Below, piece after piece: positions 17,093 to 25,170 of a DNA stretch of 64,000 nucleotides. The stretch is taken from the NCBI RefSeq assembly GCF_013870525.1, contig NZ_JACBXD010000018.1:1-64000 (forward strand), in the 5' to 3' direction. Under the pieces are notes generated by a model, which searched no databases, was not told the DNA's origin, and was given only the letters and a program-made list of their open reading frames with translations. Both the position numbers and the translations under genes were made by a program. Position 1 is the stretch's first letter; each line of letters begins with the position of its first letter. This DNA comes from Amycolatopsis pittospori (GTDB lineage: Bacteria; Actinomycetota; Actinomycetes; Mycobacteriales; Pseudonocardiaceae).

Positions 17093-17443
17093 TCAGTTGT
17101 GGGAGAGCACGTTCACCACGTGGCCGTCGGGGTCGCGGACGAAGAACCGCCGCACACCCCACGCTTCGTCGGTCAGGTCGTGCACGATCTCCGCGCCGGA
17201 CGCCTTCGCCTCCGCGTACGCCGCGTCGACGTCGTCGACCTGGATCGAAGCCACCGGCACTACGGGACCGGTCTCGTCATGCGTCATCAGGCTCAGCTGT
17301 ACGCCGGGCCGGGCCGGATCCGCCAGCGTCACGATCCAGCCGTGATCCATCACCACCTCGAAGCCGAGCACCCGCTCGTAGAAGGCTTTCGCCTGCTCCA
17401 GCGACTTGCTTTCCAGATTCGGAACCACCCGCTTGATCGCCAT
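17093..17443 (-). CDS. VOC (glyoxalase/bleomycin-resistance) family protein
   Basis: 116 residues, one beta-alpha-beta-beta-beta pair: KRVVPNLESKSLEQAKAFYE at the start and RRFFVRDPDGHVVNVLSH at the end, where metal-ligand-like residues stand. The 5' 167 bases overlap the end of the MFS reading frame on the same strand in another phase. Substrate unknown; members bind small hydrophobic or metal-chelating compounds. Confidence 0.85.
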   Translation of the reverse strand: MAIKRVVPNLESKSLEQAKAFYERVLGFEVVMDHGWIVTLADPARPGVQLSLMTHDETGPVVPVASIQVDDVDAAYAEAKASGAEIVHDLTDEAWGVRRFFVRDPDGHVVNVLSHN

Positions 17444-18665
17444 GCGCCGATCCTGGCACAGGGGTCCGACGGTTCCAGGGCAGCAGCAGCGGCGTCGCCA
17501 GGAGGAGCAAGCCGGCGATCCCCACCGCGGCACGCGGTCCGGTGAAGGCGGCGAGCAGTCCCCACAGCGCCGTCAGGCAGGCCGTGGTGAGTTTTCCGGC
17601 GATCGACCAGGCCGAAAGCGTGCGCGCCGCGCGGTCGAGGGACACCTGTTCGAGCCTGCTGGTGGCGAGCACCGGGTTGAACACGCCGATGCAGGTGATC
17701 AGGGCGAATTCGACGACCACGACCAGCACGATCCCCGACACCCCGGGGTGGATGAAGACCAGCCCGACCGGCCAGCAGACGCGCACCGTACCGGCCACGA
17801 GCAGGACGCGGTCCCGGCCGTATCCGGCGACGATCGACCGGGACAGCCGCGACCCGAGCAGCCCGCCGAGGCAGGGGATGGCGAACGCGAGCGCGTACTC
17901 CCACGGGGCGAACCCGAGTTGGCCGAGCATCAGGACGGCGAACAGCGGCGCGGTGGCCATGATCAGGCCGTTGACCACGAGCGTGTTGAAGAACAAAGGG
18001 CGCAGCAACGGATGGGTGAGAATGAAACGCCACCCTTCACGCAGGTCCCGGCCGCTCAGCCGAGGACCTTCCGGCCGCTCGGGCCGGGGCTCGGAACCGC
18101 CGATGGCCCGGATCCCGGCCGCGGAGAGCAGGTAGCTGACCGCGTCGGCGGCGATCGTCGTCACCGGTCCGAAGAGGCCGACGGCGAAGCCGCCGAGCGG
18201 CGGCCCGAGCACGGTCGCGGTCCAGGTCGTGGACTCGAACCTGGCGTTCGCGACGAGCAGGTCTTCCTTTGGCAGCAGCGTTTTCAGGAAGGCGCCACTC
18301 GCGGCGAGGAACGTGATGTCCGCCGCGGCGACGATCACCGACACGACGAGAAGCTGGCCGAAGCCGAGCCATCCCAGCGCGTACGCCACCGGGATGGTGA
18401 GCAGCGCCGCGCAGCGGACCAGGTCCATCGCGATCATCACCGGCCGTTTGCGGCGGAACTCCACCCACGGCCCGAGCGGCAGCGCGACCACGGCACCGAC
18501 CACGAGACCGGTCGCCGCCAGCAGCGAGACCTCGGTCGTCCCGGCACCCAGCACGACGATCGCGATCAGGCTGAACGCGTCGAACGCGAACCTCGTCCCG
18601 AAGGCGCTCGCCGCGTACGCCGCCCAAAGCCATCCGAATCGTCGCCCCAGCGACCGCCCGCCCAC
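17277..18665 (-). CDS. MFS transporter (MFS_3/enterobactin-exporter-like)
   Basis: 462 residues from GTG 18665; a TTG at 18725 would add 20. Twelve membrane helices are plausible; RRFGWLWAAYAASAFGT opens helix 1 and the helix 2-3 loop is GPWVEFRRKRPVMI. The family is typical of drug or siderophore exporters in actinomycetes. The transmembrane part ends near LLLATPLLLPW (about 17460); the last about 60 residues are a low-complexity Gly/Arg tail that runs through the VOC gene in another frame, so the true stop may have been lost by a frameshift. No clear ribosome-binding site for either start. Confidence 0.8.
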   Translation of the reverse strand: MGGRSLGRRFGWLWAAYAASAFGTRFAFDAFSLIAIVVLGAGTTEVSLLAATGLVVGAVVALPLGPWVEFRRKRPVMIAMDLVRCAALLTIPVAYALGWLGFGQLLVVSVIVAAADITFLAASGAFLKTLLPKEDLLVANARFESTTWTATVLGPPLGGFAVGLFGPVTTIAADAVSYLLSAAGIRAIGGSEPRPERPEGPRLSGRDLREGWRFILTHPLLRPLFFNTLVVNGLIMATAPLFAVLMLGQLGFAPWEYALAFAIPCLGGLLGSRLSRSIVAGYGRDRVLLVAGTVRVCWPVGLVFIHPGVSGIVLVVVVEFALITCIGVFNPVLATSRLEQVSLDRAARTLSAWSIAGKLTTACLTALWGLLAAFTGPRAAVGIAGLLLLATPLLLPWNRRTPVPGSAHGDQAGGSESGKQVAGAGESLLRAGARLRGGDGSRLDRDAGGSGPARRTAEPDDA

Positions 18666-18763
18666 CGCGAGATCAAAGCAAGCCGCCGCCCCGAAGTCGA
18701 ACAACGGGTCGTTGCCGGTCCACAACCACGCGTTGTATGTCCGGTTACCGGTCTCGGCGCCGT

Positions 18764-18863
18764 GACTCGCGTACTCGGGCCCGTGACTCGCGTGCCTGGA
18801 CCCCGCACTCGGGTGTGCGGCATCCGAGCACGCGAGATCCGTCTCTGCGCACGGGAGATCCGG
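18764..18863. repeat. Array of 21-bp units, family B (three forward, two reversed)
   Basis: Units start at 18764, 18785, 18806 (GACTCGCGT-like) and 18827, 18848 (reversed, GCACGCGAGATCC-like), each 21 bp. Same family as 44940-45084. It fills the gap between the MFS gene and the end of the dehydrogenase operon. Confidence 0.7.
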
Positions 18864-20048
18864 TTACAGGTCGCCGAGCGCGGTGACCGGCGATTCGACG
18901 CAGTCGGCGACGAACCGCAGGAAGCCGCCCGCGGTGCCGCCGTCGCACACCCGATGGTCGAACGCCAGCGTCAGCTCGCAGATCTTCCGGGGGACGAGCG
19001 CACCGTCGACCACCCAGGCGCGGTCGATGATCCGGCCGATGCCGAGGATCGCCGCCTCCGGGTGGTTGATGATGGCGGCGGAACCGTCCACCCCGAACAC
19101 GCCGTAGTTGTTCACCGTGAACGTGCCGCCCGCGGGGCCCGGTTTGCCTTCCCGTGCCTGGGTGGCCCGTTCGCCGATCGCCGCCGAAAGCTCCCTTGTG
19201 GACAGTGAGCCCGCGTCGCGGACGACCGGCACGACGAGCCCTCGGTCGGTCTGAGCGGCGAACCCGAGGTTGATGTCGCGCAGCTGGACGATCTCGTCGC
19301 CTTCGACCCGCGAGTTCAGTTCGGGGAACTTCTTCAGACCCGCGACGGCGAACCGGGCGATCAGGCCGAGAAGACTTACCGGGCGATCCGGTGCGGAAGC
19401 GTTGAGAGACTTGCGGGCGGCGACGAGTCCGGTCGCGTCGACGTCGACCCACACCGTGGCTTCGGGGATCTGGCGCCGCGAGGTCGTCAGCTTGTCGGCG
19501 ACGGCTTTGCGGAGCCCGGTCAGCGGGATCCGCGTCTCGCCCTCGCGCGGCTCGGGAACGGTGAGCGCCGCTTCGACGTCGGCACGCCGGATCAGGCCGC
19601 CGGGGCCGCTCCCGGCCAGCTTCGAGAGGTCGATCCTGTTGTCGGCGGCCATCTTGCGCACGAACGGCGAGATCACGCCCGGTGCTTTCGGCGGCTTCCC
19701 GGGAGCGGTGACGACGGTGCGCGTCCGGCGACGGCGTGTCGTGGCCGTGGTCCCGTAGCCGATGAGGACGTTGCCGCTGCCCTCACTCGCCGTCGTCACG
19801 CCGGGTTCGGCGAAGCCGGGGCCGATGGTGAGCAGGGGAGCGCCGACCGGCAGCGACTGGCCGGGTTCGCCGTGAAGACGGGTGACGACGCCGGCGAACG
19901 GCACGGGTACCTCGACCGCGGCTTTCGCGGTCTCGACCTCGACGACGGGCTGATCGACGCCGACGGTGTCGCCTTCCGCGACGAGCCAGTTGACGATCGA
20001 GGCCTCGGTCAGTCCTTCGCCGAGGTCCGGGAGCAGGAAGTCAGGCAC
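18864..20048 (-). CDS. bkdC: Branched-chain 2-oxoacid dehydrogenase E2 (dihydrolipoamide acyltransferase)
   Basis: 394 residues. N-terminal lipoyl domain with attachment Lys42 (VETAK), then a basic linker, a peripheral-subunit-binding domain (FVRKMAADNRIDLSKLAG) and the catalytic domain ending with H365-x3-D369-G (FDHRVCDGG). It accepts the acyl group from E1 and passes it to CoA, giving branched acyl-CoA for iso/anteiso fatty acids and polyketide starters. The GTG start overlaps the E1-beta gene by 8 bases. No E3 gene in the operon; a shared lipoamide dehydrogenase elsewhere is normal. Confidence 0.93.
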   Translation of the reverse strand: MPDFLLPDLGEGLTEASIVNWLVAEGDTVGVDQPVVEVETAKAAVEVPVPFAGVVTRLHGEPGQSLPVGAPLLTIGPGFAEPGVTTASEGSGNVLIGYGTTATTRRRRTRTVVTAPGKPPKAPGVISPFVRKMAADNRIDLSKLAGSGPGGLIRRADVEAALTVPEPREGETRIPLTGLRKAVADKLTTSRRQIPEATVWVDVDATGLVAARKSLNASAPDRPVSLLGLIARFAVAGLKKFPELNSRVEGDEIVQLRDINLGFAAQTDRGLVVPVVRDAGSLSTRELSAAIGERATQAREGKPGPAGGTFTVNNYGVFGVDGSAAIINHPEAAILGIGRIIDRAWVVDGALVPRKICELTLAFDHRVCDGGTAGGFLRFVADCVESPVTALGDL

Positions 20049-21039
20049 CGGCCACCACCGGTTCGTCGTTCCACTGCAGCCGGGCGATGGTGTCCAGGAT
20101 CCGGTCGACGTCCGGAAGCTGATGGCGCTCCAGTTTCGGCGGCGGGTAAGGGATGTCGAGTCCGGTGACGCGCAGAACGGGCGCGTGCAGCTGGTGGAAG
20201 CACTGCTCGGTGACCCGCGCGACCACTTCGGCGCCGTAACCGCCGAACCCGGCGGCCTCGTGGACGACGACCGCGCGTCCGGTGCGGCGCACCGAGGCGG
20301 TGACGGTCTCGTCGTCGAACGGGTTCAGCGAACGGAGGTCGACCACCTCGACGTCCCAGCCCTCGGCGGTCGCGGCTTCGGCGGTCTCCATCGCCGTCGC
20401 GAGCATCGGGCCGTAGGCGATCAGTGTGACGTCCTTGCCTTCGCGGCGTACGACCGCGCGATCCATGGCGGCGCCGTCGCGGGTGAACGAGACGGACTCC
20501 TTGGACCAGTAGCGGCACTTGGGTTCGAGGAAGATGACCGGATCCGGCGAGTCGATCGAGTCGCGCAGCAGGTCATAGGCGTCCTGCGGGGTGCCGGGCG
20601 TGACGACGCGCAGGCCGGGCGTGTGGGTGTAGTACGCCTCGCTCGAATCGCAGTGGTGCTCGACGCCGCCGATCCCGCCGGCGTAGGGAATGCGGATGAC
20701 CATCGGCAGCGAAAGCGCGCCGCGAGTGCGGTTGCGCAGTTTCGCGACATGCGAGGTGATCTGCTCGAAAGCGGGGTAGGCGAAGGCGTCGAACTGCATT
20801 TCGACCACCGGCCGGAAGCCGCCCATCGCCATCCCGACCGCGAAGCCGACGATGCCGGACTCGGCCAGGGGAGTGTCGAAGCACCGCTCCTCGCCGAAGT
20901 CGGCGGTGATGCCGTCGGTCACCCGGAAGACGCCACCGAGCGGGCCGACGTCCTCACCGAAGATCAGTACGCGGTCGTCGTCCTTGACGGCGTCGCGCAG
21001 GGCGGCGTTGAGCGCCTGGGCCATCGAGATCTCGGTCAT
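20041..21039 (-). CDS. bkdB: 2-oxoacid dehydrogenase E1 component, beta subunit
   Basis: 332 residues with the transketolase-like pyrimidine-binding domain (FGEDVGPLGGVFRVTDG, FDTPLAESGIVGFAVG) and C-terminal domain. With the alpha subunit it forms the thiamine-diphosphate E1 that decarboxylates 2-oxo acids from Val, Leu and Ile. Its ATG overlaps the alpha stop (ATGA) and its stop overlaps the E2 start, so the three genes are translationally coupled in the order alpha-beta-E2. Confidence 0.93.
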   Translation of the reverse strand: MTEISMAQALNAALRDAVKDDDRVLIFGEDVGPLGGVFRVTDGITADFGEERCFDTPLAESGIVGFAVGMAMGGFRPVVEMQFDAFAYPAFEQITSHVAKLRNRTRGALSLPMVIRIPYAGGIGGVEHHCDSSEAYYTHTPGLRVVTPGTPQDAYDLLRDSIDSPDPVIFLEPKCRYWSKESVSFTRDGAAMDRAVVRREGKDVTLIAYGPMLATAMETAEAATAEGWDVEVVDLRSLNPFDDETVTASVRRTGRAVVVHEAAGFGGYGAEVVARVTEQCFHQLHAPVLRVTGLDIPYPPPKLERHQLPDVDRILDTIARLQWNDEPVVAGA

Positions 21040-22136
21040 CAGGCCTCCAGTGCTTCGAGTTCGGCGGCGACCTGGGCGCGCTGGGCGGCCAGATGGCGGG
21101 TCGGCTCGGCGTAGACGTGCTCGAACAGGGAGAGCGGGTCAGGCTCGACGTCGGCGTTGAGGGTGTCGCGCACTCCGGCCGCGAAGGACTCGGCTTCGGC
21201 GCGGAACCGCTCGATGTCCTGTTCGGACACCAGGTTCCGGCTCGTGAGGTAGGTCTCGAGACGCCGGACCGGGTCGGCCGCGCGCCACTTCTCGACCTCG
21301 GCGGCGTCGCGGTAGCGGGTGGCGTCGTCGGCGTTGGTGTGCGCGTCGATCCGGTAGGTGTGGGCCTCGACCAGCACCGGCCCGAGTCCGGCGCGGGCAT
21401 GCGCGACGGCGTCGTCCAGGACCGACAGCACGGCGACCGCGTCGTTGCCGTCGACCTGCTCCGACTGGACGCCGTAACCGACGCCCTTGTACGCCAGCGC
21501 GGGCGCGGCGCTCTGCTTCTCGAACGGCACCGAGATCGCGAAACCGTTGTTCTGCACGAAAAAGACGGCGGGCGCCTTGAAGACGGCCGCGAAGTTGAGT
21601 GCCTCGTGGAAGTCACCCTCGCTCGTGGCGCCGTCGCCGATGAGCGCGAACGCGACGGCCTCTTCGCCGCGGCGCCGCATCGCGTGCGCGAGCCCGGCTG
21701 CGTGGAGGGTCTGCGTGGCCAGCGGCGTGCACTGGGGAGCGACGCGGGTCTTGGCGGGGTCGTACCCGCAGTGCGCGTCGCCGCGGAGCAGCGTCAGGAT
21801 CTCGCCCGGTTCGAGGCCGCGGGCGACCAGCGCGACCGAGTCGCGGTAGGTGGGGAAGAGCCAGTCGGCGTCGGTGAGGGCGAGCGCGCTCGCGACCTGG
21901 CAGGCCTCCTGACCGGCGCTCGACGGGTAGACCGCGAGACGGCCCTGTTTGGTCAGCGCGGTCGCCTGGACGTCGAACCGGCGTCCGAGCACCATCAGCC
22001 GGTAGGCCTCGACGAGACGTTCCGCGGGCGGCTCGGTGTAACCGCCGTGCTCGTCGACGCGCGTGCCGTCCTCGGCGAGGAACCGCACCGGCACCGGGGA
22101 CGGCAGCAACGCGTCGGCAGGTGTCTCCCGCGACAT
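21039..22136 (-). CDS. bkdA: 2-oxoacid dehydrogenase E1 component, alpha subunit
   Basis: 365 residues from ATG 22136. The thiamine-diphosphate motif GDGATSEGDFHEALNFA ending in NN is intact, and the YRDSVALVARG and YRIDAHTNADD segments fit branched-chain rather than pyruvate E1. The frame remains open upstream to about 22394, but that extension overlaps the divergent Lrp gene and is not conserved-looking. First gene of the operon, divergent from its probable regulator across 78 bases. Confidence 0.92.
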   Translation of the reverse strand: MSRETPADALLPSPVPVRFLAEDGTRVDEHGGYTEPPAERLVEAYRLMVLGRRFDVQATALTKQGRLAVYPSSAGQEACQVASALALTDADWLFPTYRDSVALVARGLEPGEILTLLRGDAHCGYDPAKTRVAPQCTPLATQTLHAAGLAHAMRRRGEEAVAFALIGDGATSEGDFHEALNFAAVFKAPAVFFVQNNGFAISVPFEKQSAAPALAYKGVGYGVQSEQVDGNDAVAVLSVLDDAVAHARAGLGPVLVEAHTYRIDAHTNADDATRYRDAAEVEKWRAADPVRRLETYLTSRNLVSEQDIERFRAEAESFAAGVRDTLNADVEPDPLSLFEHVYAEPTRHLAAQRAQVAAELEALEA

Positions 22137-22144
22137 GGCGCAAC

Positions 22145-22181
22145 ACCACCTTTCACAGACATATGATGCTGAGATGGTGGT
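22145..22181. promoter_or_regulatory. Candidate Lrp operator between bkd operon and its regulator
   Basis: ACCACC (22145-22150) and GGTGGT (22176-22181) are inverted around CATATG (22160-22165) in the divergent promoter gap. Outer and central parts are palindromic, the rest is imperfect, as in many Lrp/AsnC sites. Confidence 0.4.
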
Positions 22182-22214
22182 TTCCGGAGTCCGTGTGTTC
22201 AAGAGGCAGGCGAA

Positions 22215-22757
22215 ATGAGCGACAAACGGTCTTCGGGATCGGTTCAGCAGCGCCAGACGTCCACAAGTGGCGTGGCTCACGGACCGGATCCGGGACGAAC
22301 GGTCCTTGCTCTCGACGACATCGACCGCGCCATCCTCGCCGAGCTTTCCGCCGACGGCAGGCTCGCCGTCCGCGCACTGGCCGAACGGCTGCACATCTCG
22401 CGCACGAACGCTTACGCCCGACTGGAACGGCTGATGTCCGAAGGCGTCATCACCGGCTTCGGCGCTCGGATCGATCCGCGGCGAGCAGGACTGGGGACCA
22501 GCGCGTACATCCTGATCACCGTCGAGCAGACGTCATGGCGCACGATGTCCGCCGAACTGCGGGAGATCCCGTACGTCGAACACGTGTCACTCGTCGGCGG
22601 CGACTTCGACATCCTGCTGCTGGTGCGGACGCCCGACAACGCGTCGCTGAGCGACGTCGTCCTGGAACGCCTGCAAGCCCTGGACGGCGTGCGCTCCACG
22701 CGGACCTGGCTGATCTTCGAGGAGCAGGCCGGCGCGGCTTCCGGTGCCCGCGTTTAG
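22215..22757 (+). CDS. bkdR: Lrp/AsnC family regulator, probable regulator of the bkd operon
   Basis: 180 residues. An N-terminal extension of about 30 Ser/Gln-rich residues precedes the AsnC helix-turn-helix (LDDIDRAILAELSADGRLAV, LHISRTNAYARLERL), then a RAM ligand-binding domain with VSLVGGDFDILLLVR. Divergent Lrp proteins control bkd genes in Pseudomonas and Streptomyces by sensing branched-chain amino acids, and the position here is the same. The gene is followed by a perfect 25-bp hairpin. Confidence 0.87.
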   Translation: MSDKRSSGSVQQRQTSTSGVAHGPDPGRTVLALDDIDRAILAELSADGRLAVRALAERLHISRTNAYARLERLMSEGVITGFGARIDPRRAGLGTSAYILITVEQTSWRTMSAELREIPYVEHVSLVGGDFDILLLVRTPDNASLSDVVLERLQALDGVRSTRTWLIFEEQAGAASGARV

Positions 22758-22791
22758 TCCCCTACTTGCGATGCTGCCAGGTCGGGACCGT

Positions 22792-22848
22792 GGTCCGTGA
22801 AGGCCTCCTTCCCTACCCTGACAGTAGGGAAGGAGGCCTTCACGGACC
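22792..22848. repeat. Long hairpin of the GTCCGTGAAGGCCTCCTT family (copy 2)
   Basis: Perfect 25-bp arms at 22792-22816 and 22824-22848 with a 7-base loop CCTGACA. Arm sequence shared with copies at 7406 and 57100. It sits 35 bases after the Lrp stop and could terminate it. The rest of the gap to 23121 (about 270 bases) shows no gene, only the operator-like site at 23029. Confidence 0.88.
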
Positions 22849-23028
22849 GGGACCACACCTCGGTGACCCCAGTCGCTCCACCGGTTACAACGACGGCGCG
22901 TGGCCTTGCTCGTTACTGGGAAGGCGTGAAGATCCGCGACCCAGCCACCGCAGGTACCTGGAGCGCTCTCGGCTCTGATCCGAATCGCCACTCGCGACCG
23001 CCCCGGGCGACTGGTGGCGTGAGCTGAA

Positions 23029-23040
23029 TGGTCTATTCCA
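23029..23040. promoter_or_regulatory. DasR-like operator candidate upstream of the GH18-like gene
   Basis: TGGTCTATTCCA resembles the DasR/chitinase box TGGTCTAGACCA (10 of 12 bases) and lies about 80 bases before the start. DasR controls chitin and N-acetylglucosamine genes in Streptomyces; presence of DasR in this strain is assumed. Confidence 0.4.
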
Positions 23041-23121
23041 TCGGACAGATCGGTGAACAAACCTGGCTGTGGCGTTGGAAAATCTCATACCCTCCCAGTC
23101 GGACCGAAGGGAGCTGACCTG

Positions 23122-24036
23122 ATGCGGTGGACCTGGGTGCGTGCGATGGTGGCCGTCGTGGTCGCCACGACGAGTGTCGCGATCGTCCCGATGAGTCAAG
23201 CGACCGCCGTCGAAGCTCCAGCGGCCGGGCGGTCCGCGATCTACGGCGGGGGACCGTTCTATCAGGACGGACAGGCGGTCATGGACGTCCTGCGCTCTTC
23301 CGGGTTCACCACGGTCATCTTGTGGAGCATCCACGTCCACGACAACGGCGACCTCTATTACAACGACCACCTCGTGGTGTCGGGCGGCCAGTACGTCGGC
23401 GACGCCGGATGGCCGGCCCGGCTCCGGACGCTGAAACAGGCTCCGACGTCGGTCGACCGCATCGAGGTCTCGGTGGGCGCCTGGGGCACGCCGGACTGGG
23501 AAGCCATCGACAACCTGATCACGCGCGACGGCACCGGCAGCGGGACCATCCTGTACCGCAACTTCCTGGCGTTGAAAAACGCCACCGGAGCGGACGCGAT
23601 CAACAACGACGACGAGTCGCATTACGACGTCGACTCCACCGTCACCTTCGCGCGGATGGCGAACGCCATGGGGTATCGCAACTTCACGCTCGCGCCGTAC
23701 ACGGCCGTCTCGTACTGGCAGGGCGTGAAGAACGGGCTCGGCGGCCTGGTCGACCGTGTGTACCTCCAGGCGTACGCGGGTGGAAGCGGCAACAACCCGG
23801 CGACGTGGTCGCAGTCGCTCGGCATGCCGGTCGATCCTGGCCTGTGGAGCAAGAACGGCTCCGGCTGCTCGTCGGGCGACTCGCCTTCGCAGGTGGAGAG
23901 CCGCATGCGGTCGTGGAAGTCGTCCGCGGGCATCCCTGGCGGGTTCATGTGGCTCTACGACGACATCAAGAAGTGTTCGGCGCAGGGCACGGCCGCCGAC
24001 TACGCCCGGGCGATCAACACCGCCACCACGAGCTGA
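23122..24036 (+). CDS. Secreted GH18-like protein (chitinase or endo-N-acetylglucosaminidase type)
   Basis: 304 residues from ATG 23122, with GAAGGGA upstream. Signal peptide about 1-33. A TIM-barrel-like order is visible: a first strand SAIYGGG, then FTTVILWSIHVHDNGDLYYN, and GADAINNDDE at the position of the GH18 DxxDxDxE motif with E165 as the presumptive acid. Later strands read NFTLAPYT, VDRVYLQAYAGG and GGFMWLYDD. No separate carbohydrate-binding domain. A DasR-like box upstream supports a chitin-related role. The family call rests on motif shape, not on strong overall similarity. Confidence 0.65.
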   Translation: MRWTWVRAMVAVVVATTSVAIVPMSQATAVEAPAAGRSAIYGGGPFYQDGQAVMDVLRSSGFTTVILWSIHVHDNGDLYYNDHLVVSGGQYVGDAGWPARLRTLKQAPTSVDRIEVSVGAWGTPDWEAIDNLITRDGTGSGTILYRNFLALKNATGADAINNDDESHYDVDSTVTFARMANAMGYRNFTLAPYTAVSYWQGVKNGLGGLVDRVYLQAYAGGSGNNPATWSQSLGMPVDPGLWSKNGSGCSSGDSPSQVESRMRSWKSSAGIPGGFMWLYDDIKKCSAQGTAADYARAINTATTS

Positions 24037-24049
24037 CCAGCCGCGCCGG

Positions 24050-24100
24050 AACGTCCCGGACGACGCGTACGCCCTCCCTGTAGGCGTCGTCCGGGACGTT
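24050..24100. terminator. Strong terminator after the GH18-like gene
   Basis: AACGTCCCGGACGACGC (24050-24066) pairs exactly with 24084-24100 (17 bp, 17-base loop), ending in TT. Confidence 0.85.
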
Positions 24101-24161
24101 TGTAACGCCTTCCGCGGTCGCGCCGAATACAGGCGGGTTCGATGGCCGAGGCGGAGGAAAC

Positions 24162-24605
24162 GTGGCGCGTGTTCTGCTCCTGATCTCGGCTGCCGTCGTG
24201 TTCTTCTTCGGGGCGATGGGCTGCGCGGCGCCGGAGACGCCCGCGCGTCCGACGGTCACGGTGACGGCGAGTGCGCAGCCGGCGTCGACCGTCCCCGGTA
24301 GTGCGCGGGCGACCACGACGGTCGTCGCCACCTCGACCTCCGTGGCGCCGACGACGACAAAGGCGCCGGTCACGACCAAGTCCAAGGACGAGCGGACCCT
24401 GGCCGAACAGAGAAAGGCGGCCTGCCGCAAAGATGAGAACCAGTGCTACGAACCGGGGACGAACACGAAGTGCTCGACAGGTGGCTGCGTCGACGCGGCG
24501 CGCGGAATGACTCAGCGGGACGTCGAAACGGAGCGCGACAGATGGCTGCGAGAGCATCCGGGGTGGTGCGCCGCCGGCGAGACGGGCGCGGTGGCTCCCT
24601 GTTGA
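24162..24605 (+). CDS. Small Thr-rich lipoprotein, unknown function
   Basis: 147 residues from a GTG with GAGGAAA upstream. Lipoprotein signal with lipobox ending AMGC (Cys21), then a Thr/Ala/Val-rich linker (about 25-75) and a small charged domain with five Cys residues and a KDENQCYEPG segment. Anchored outside the membrane. I do not recognise a family. Confidence 0.7.
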   Translation: MARVLLLISAAVVFFFGAMGCAAPETPARPTVTVTASAQPASTVPGSARATTTVVATSTSVAPTTTKAPVTTKSKDERTLAEQRKAACRKDENQCYEPGTNTKCSTGGCVDAARGMTQRDVETERDRWLREHPGWCAAGETGAVAPC

Positions 24606-24708
24606 CGGGGCAAGCCCATTCGGGTGATAACGGTTCGGCATTCGATGTATCTGACGTGCCACCCATTGACACCTCCCTGCGATCGCGGCGACCGGGTGGA
24701 GGAGTGCG

Positions 24709-25170
24709 GTGACGGTGGAGGGCGCGGGTCAGGACTACCTGACGCGACAGGTCGGGGCGTTGCTCGAAGCGATTCGCGAGGAGGGGCCGGTCGGTGAAGG
24801 CAGACGGAGTTTCCGCCTGGCCGGGCATCTCGCCGCGGAGGGCGGTTTCCATCTCGGCGACATCATGGCGGCGACGGCGCAGTTGCTCGCGGTGCACGCC
24901 TGGAACAACGGTTATCTCGGAGCGGCCGAGCTGCTGACCCGCCGCATGCGGGACTTCGGCGCGGAGTCGGTCGAGTTGGTGCGTTATCTCGTGCGGCTGG
25001 AGACGGGCTGTGAGCAGGGCTGGCTCCCGCACGCAGATCGCGACGAACTGATCGCCTACGCCCGGCGCGTCCAGCGTGCGGACATCGAGGAGCGTGCGCA
25101 GGCGATCGAGCCGTCGTTGCCCGGGGTCACCGACCCCGAGCGTCCGGATCGGATGGCCAGTGAGTCGTGA
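24709..25170 (+). CDS. Hypothetical helical protein
   Basis: 153 residues from a GTG with GGAGGAGTGCG upstream. Helix-rich, no signal peptide or membrane segment, with FRLAGHLAAEGGFHLGDIMA and LVRYLVRLETGCEQG. No family recognised. Its 3' end overlaps the convergent ROK gene by 44 bases. Confidence 0.6.
   Translation: MTVEGAGQDYLTRQVGALLEAIREEGPVGEGRRSFRLAGHLAAEGGFHLGDIMAATAQLLAVHAWNNGYLGAAELLTRRMRDFGAESVELVRYLVRLETGCEQGWLPHADRDELIAYARRVQRADIEERAQAIEPSLPGVTDPERPDRMASES

Noticed and set aside
22792-22848. Small ORFs reading VREGLLPYP-like peptides across the hairpins
   Set aside because: They are translations of the palindromic repeat and recur with it; no start signals.
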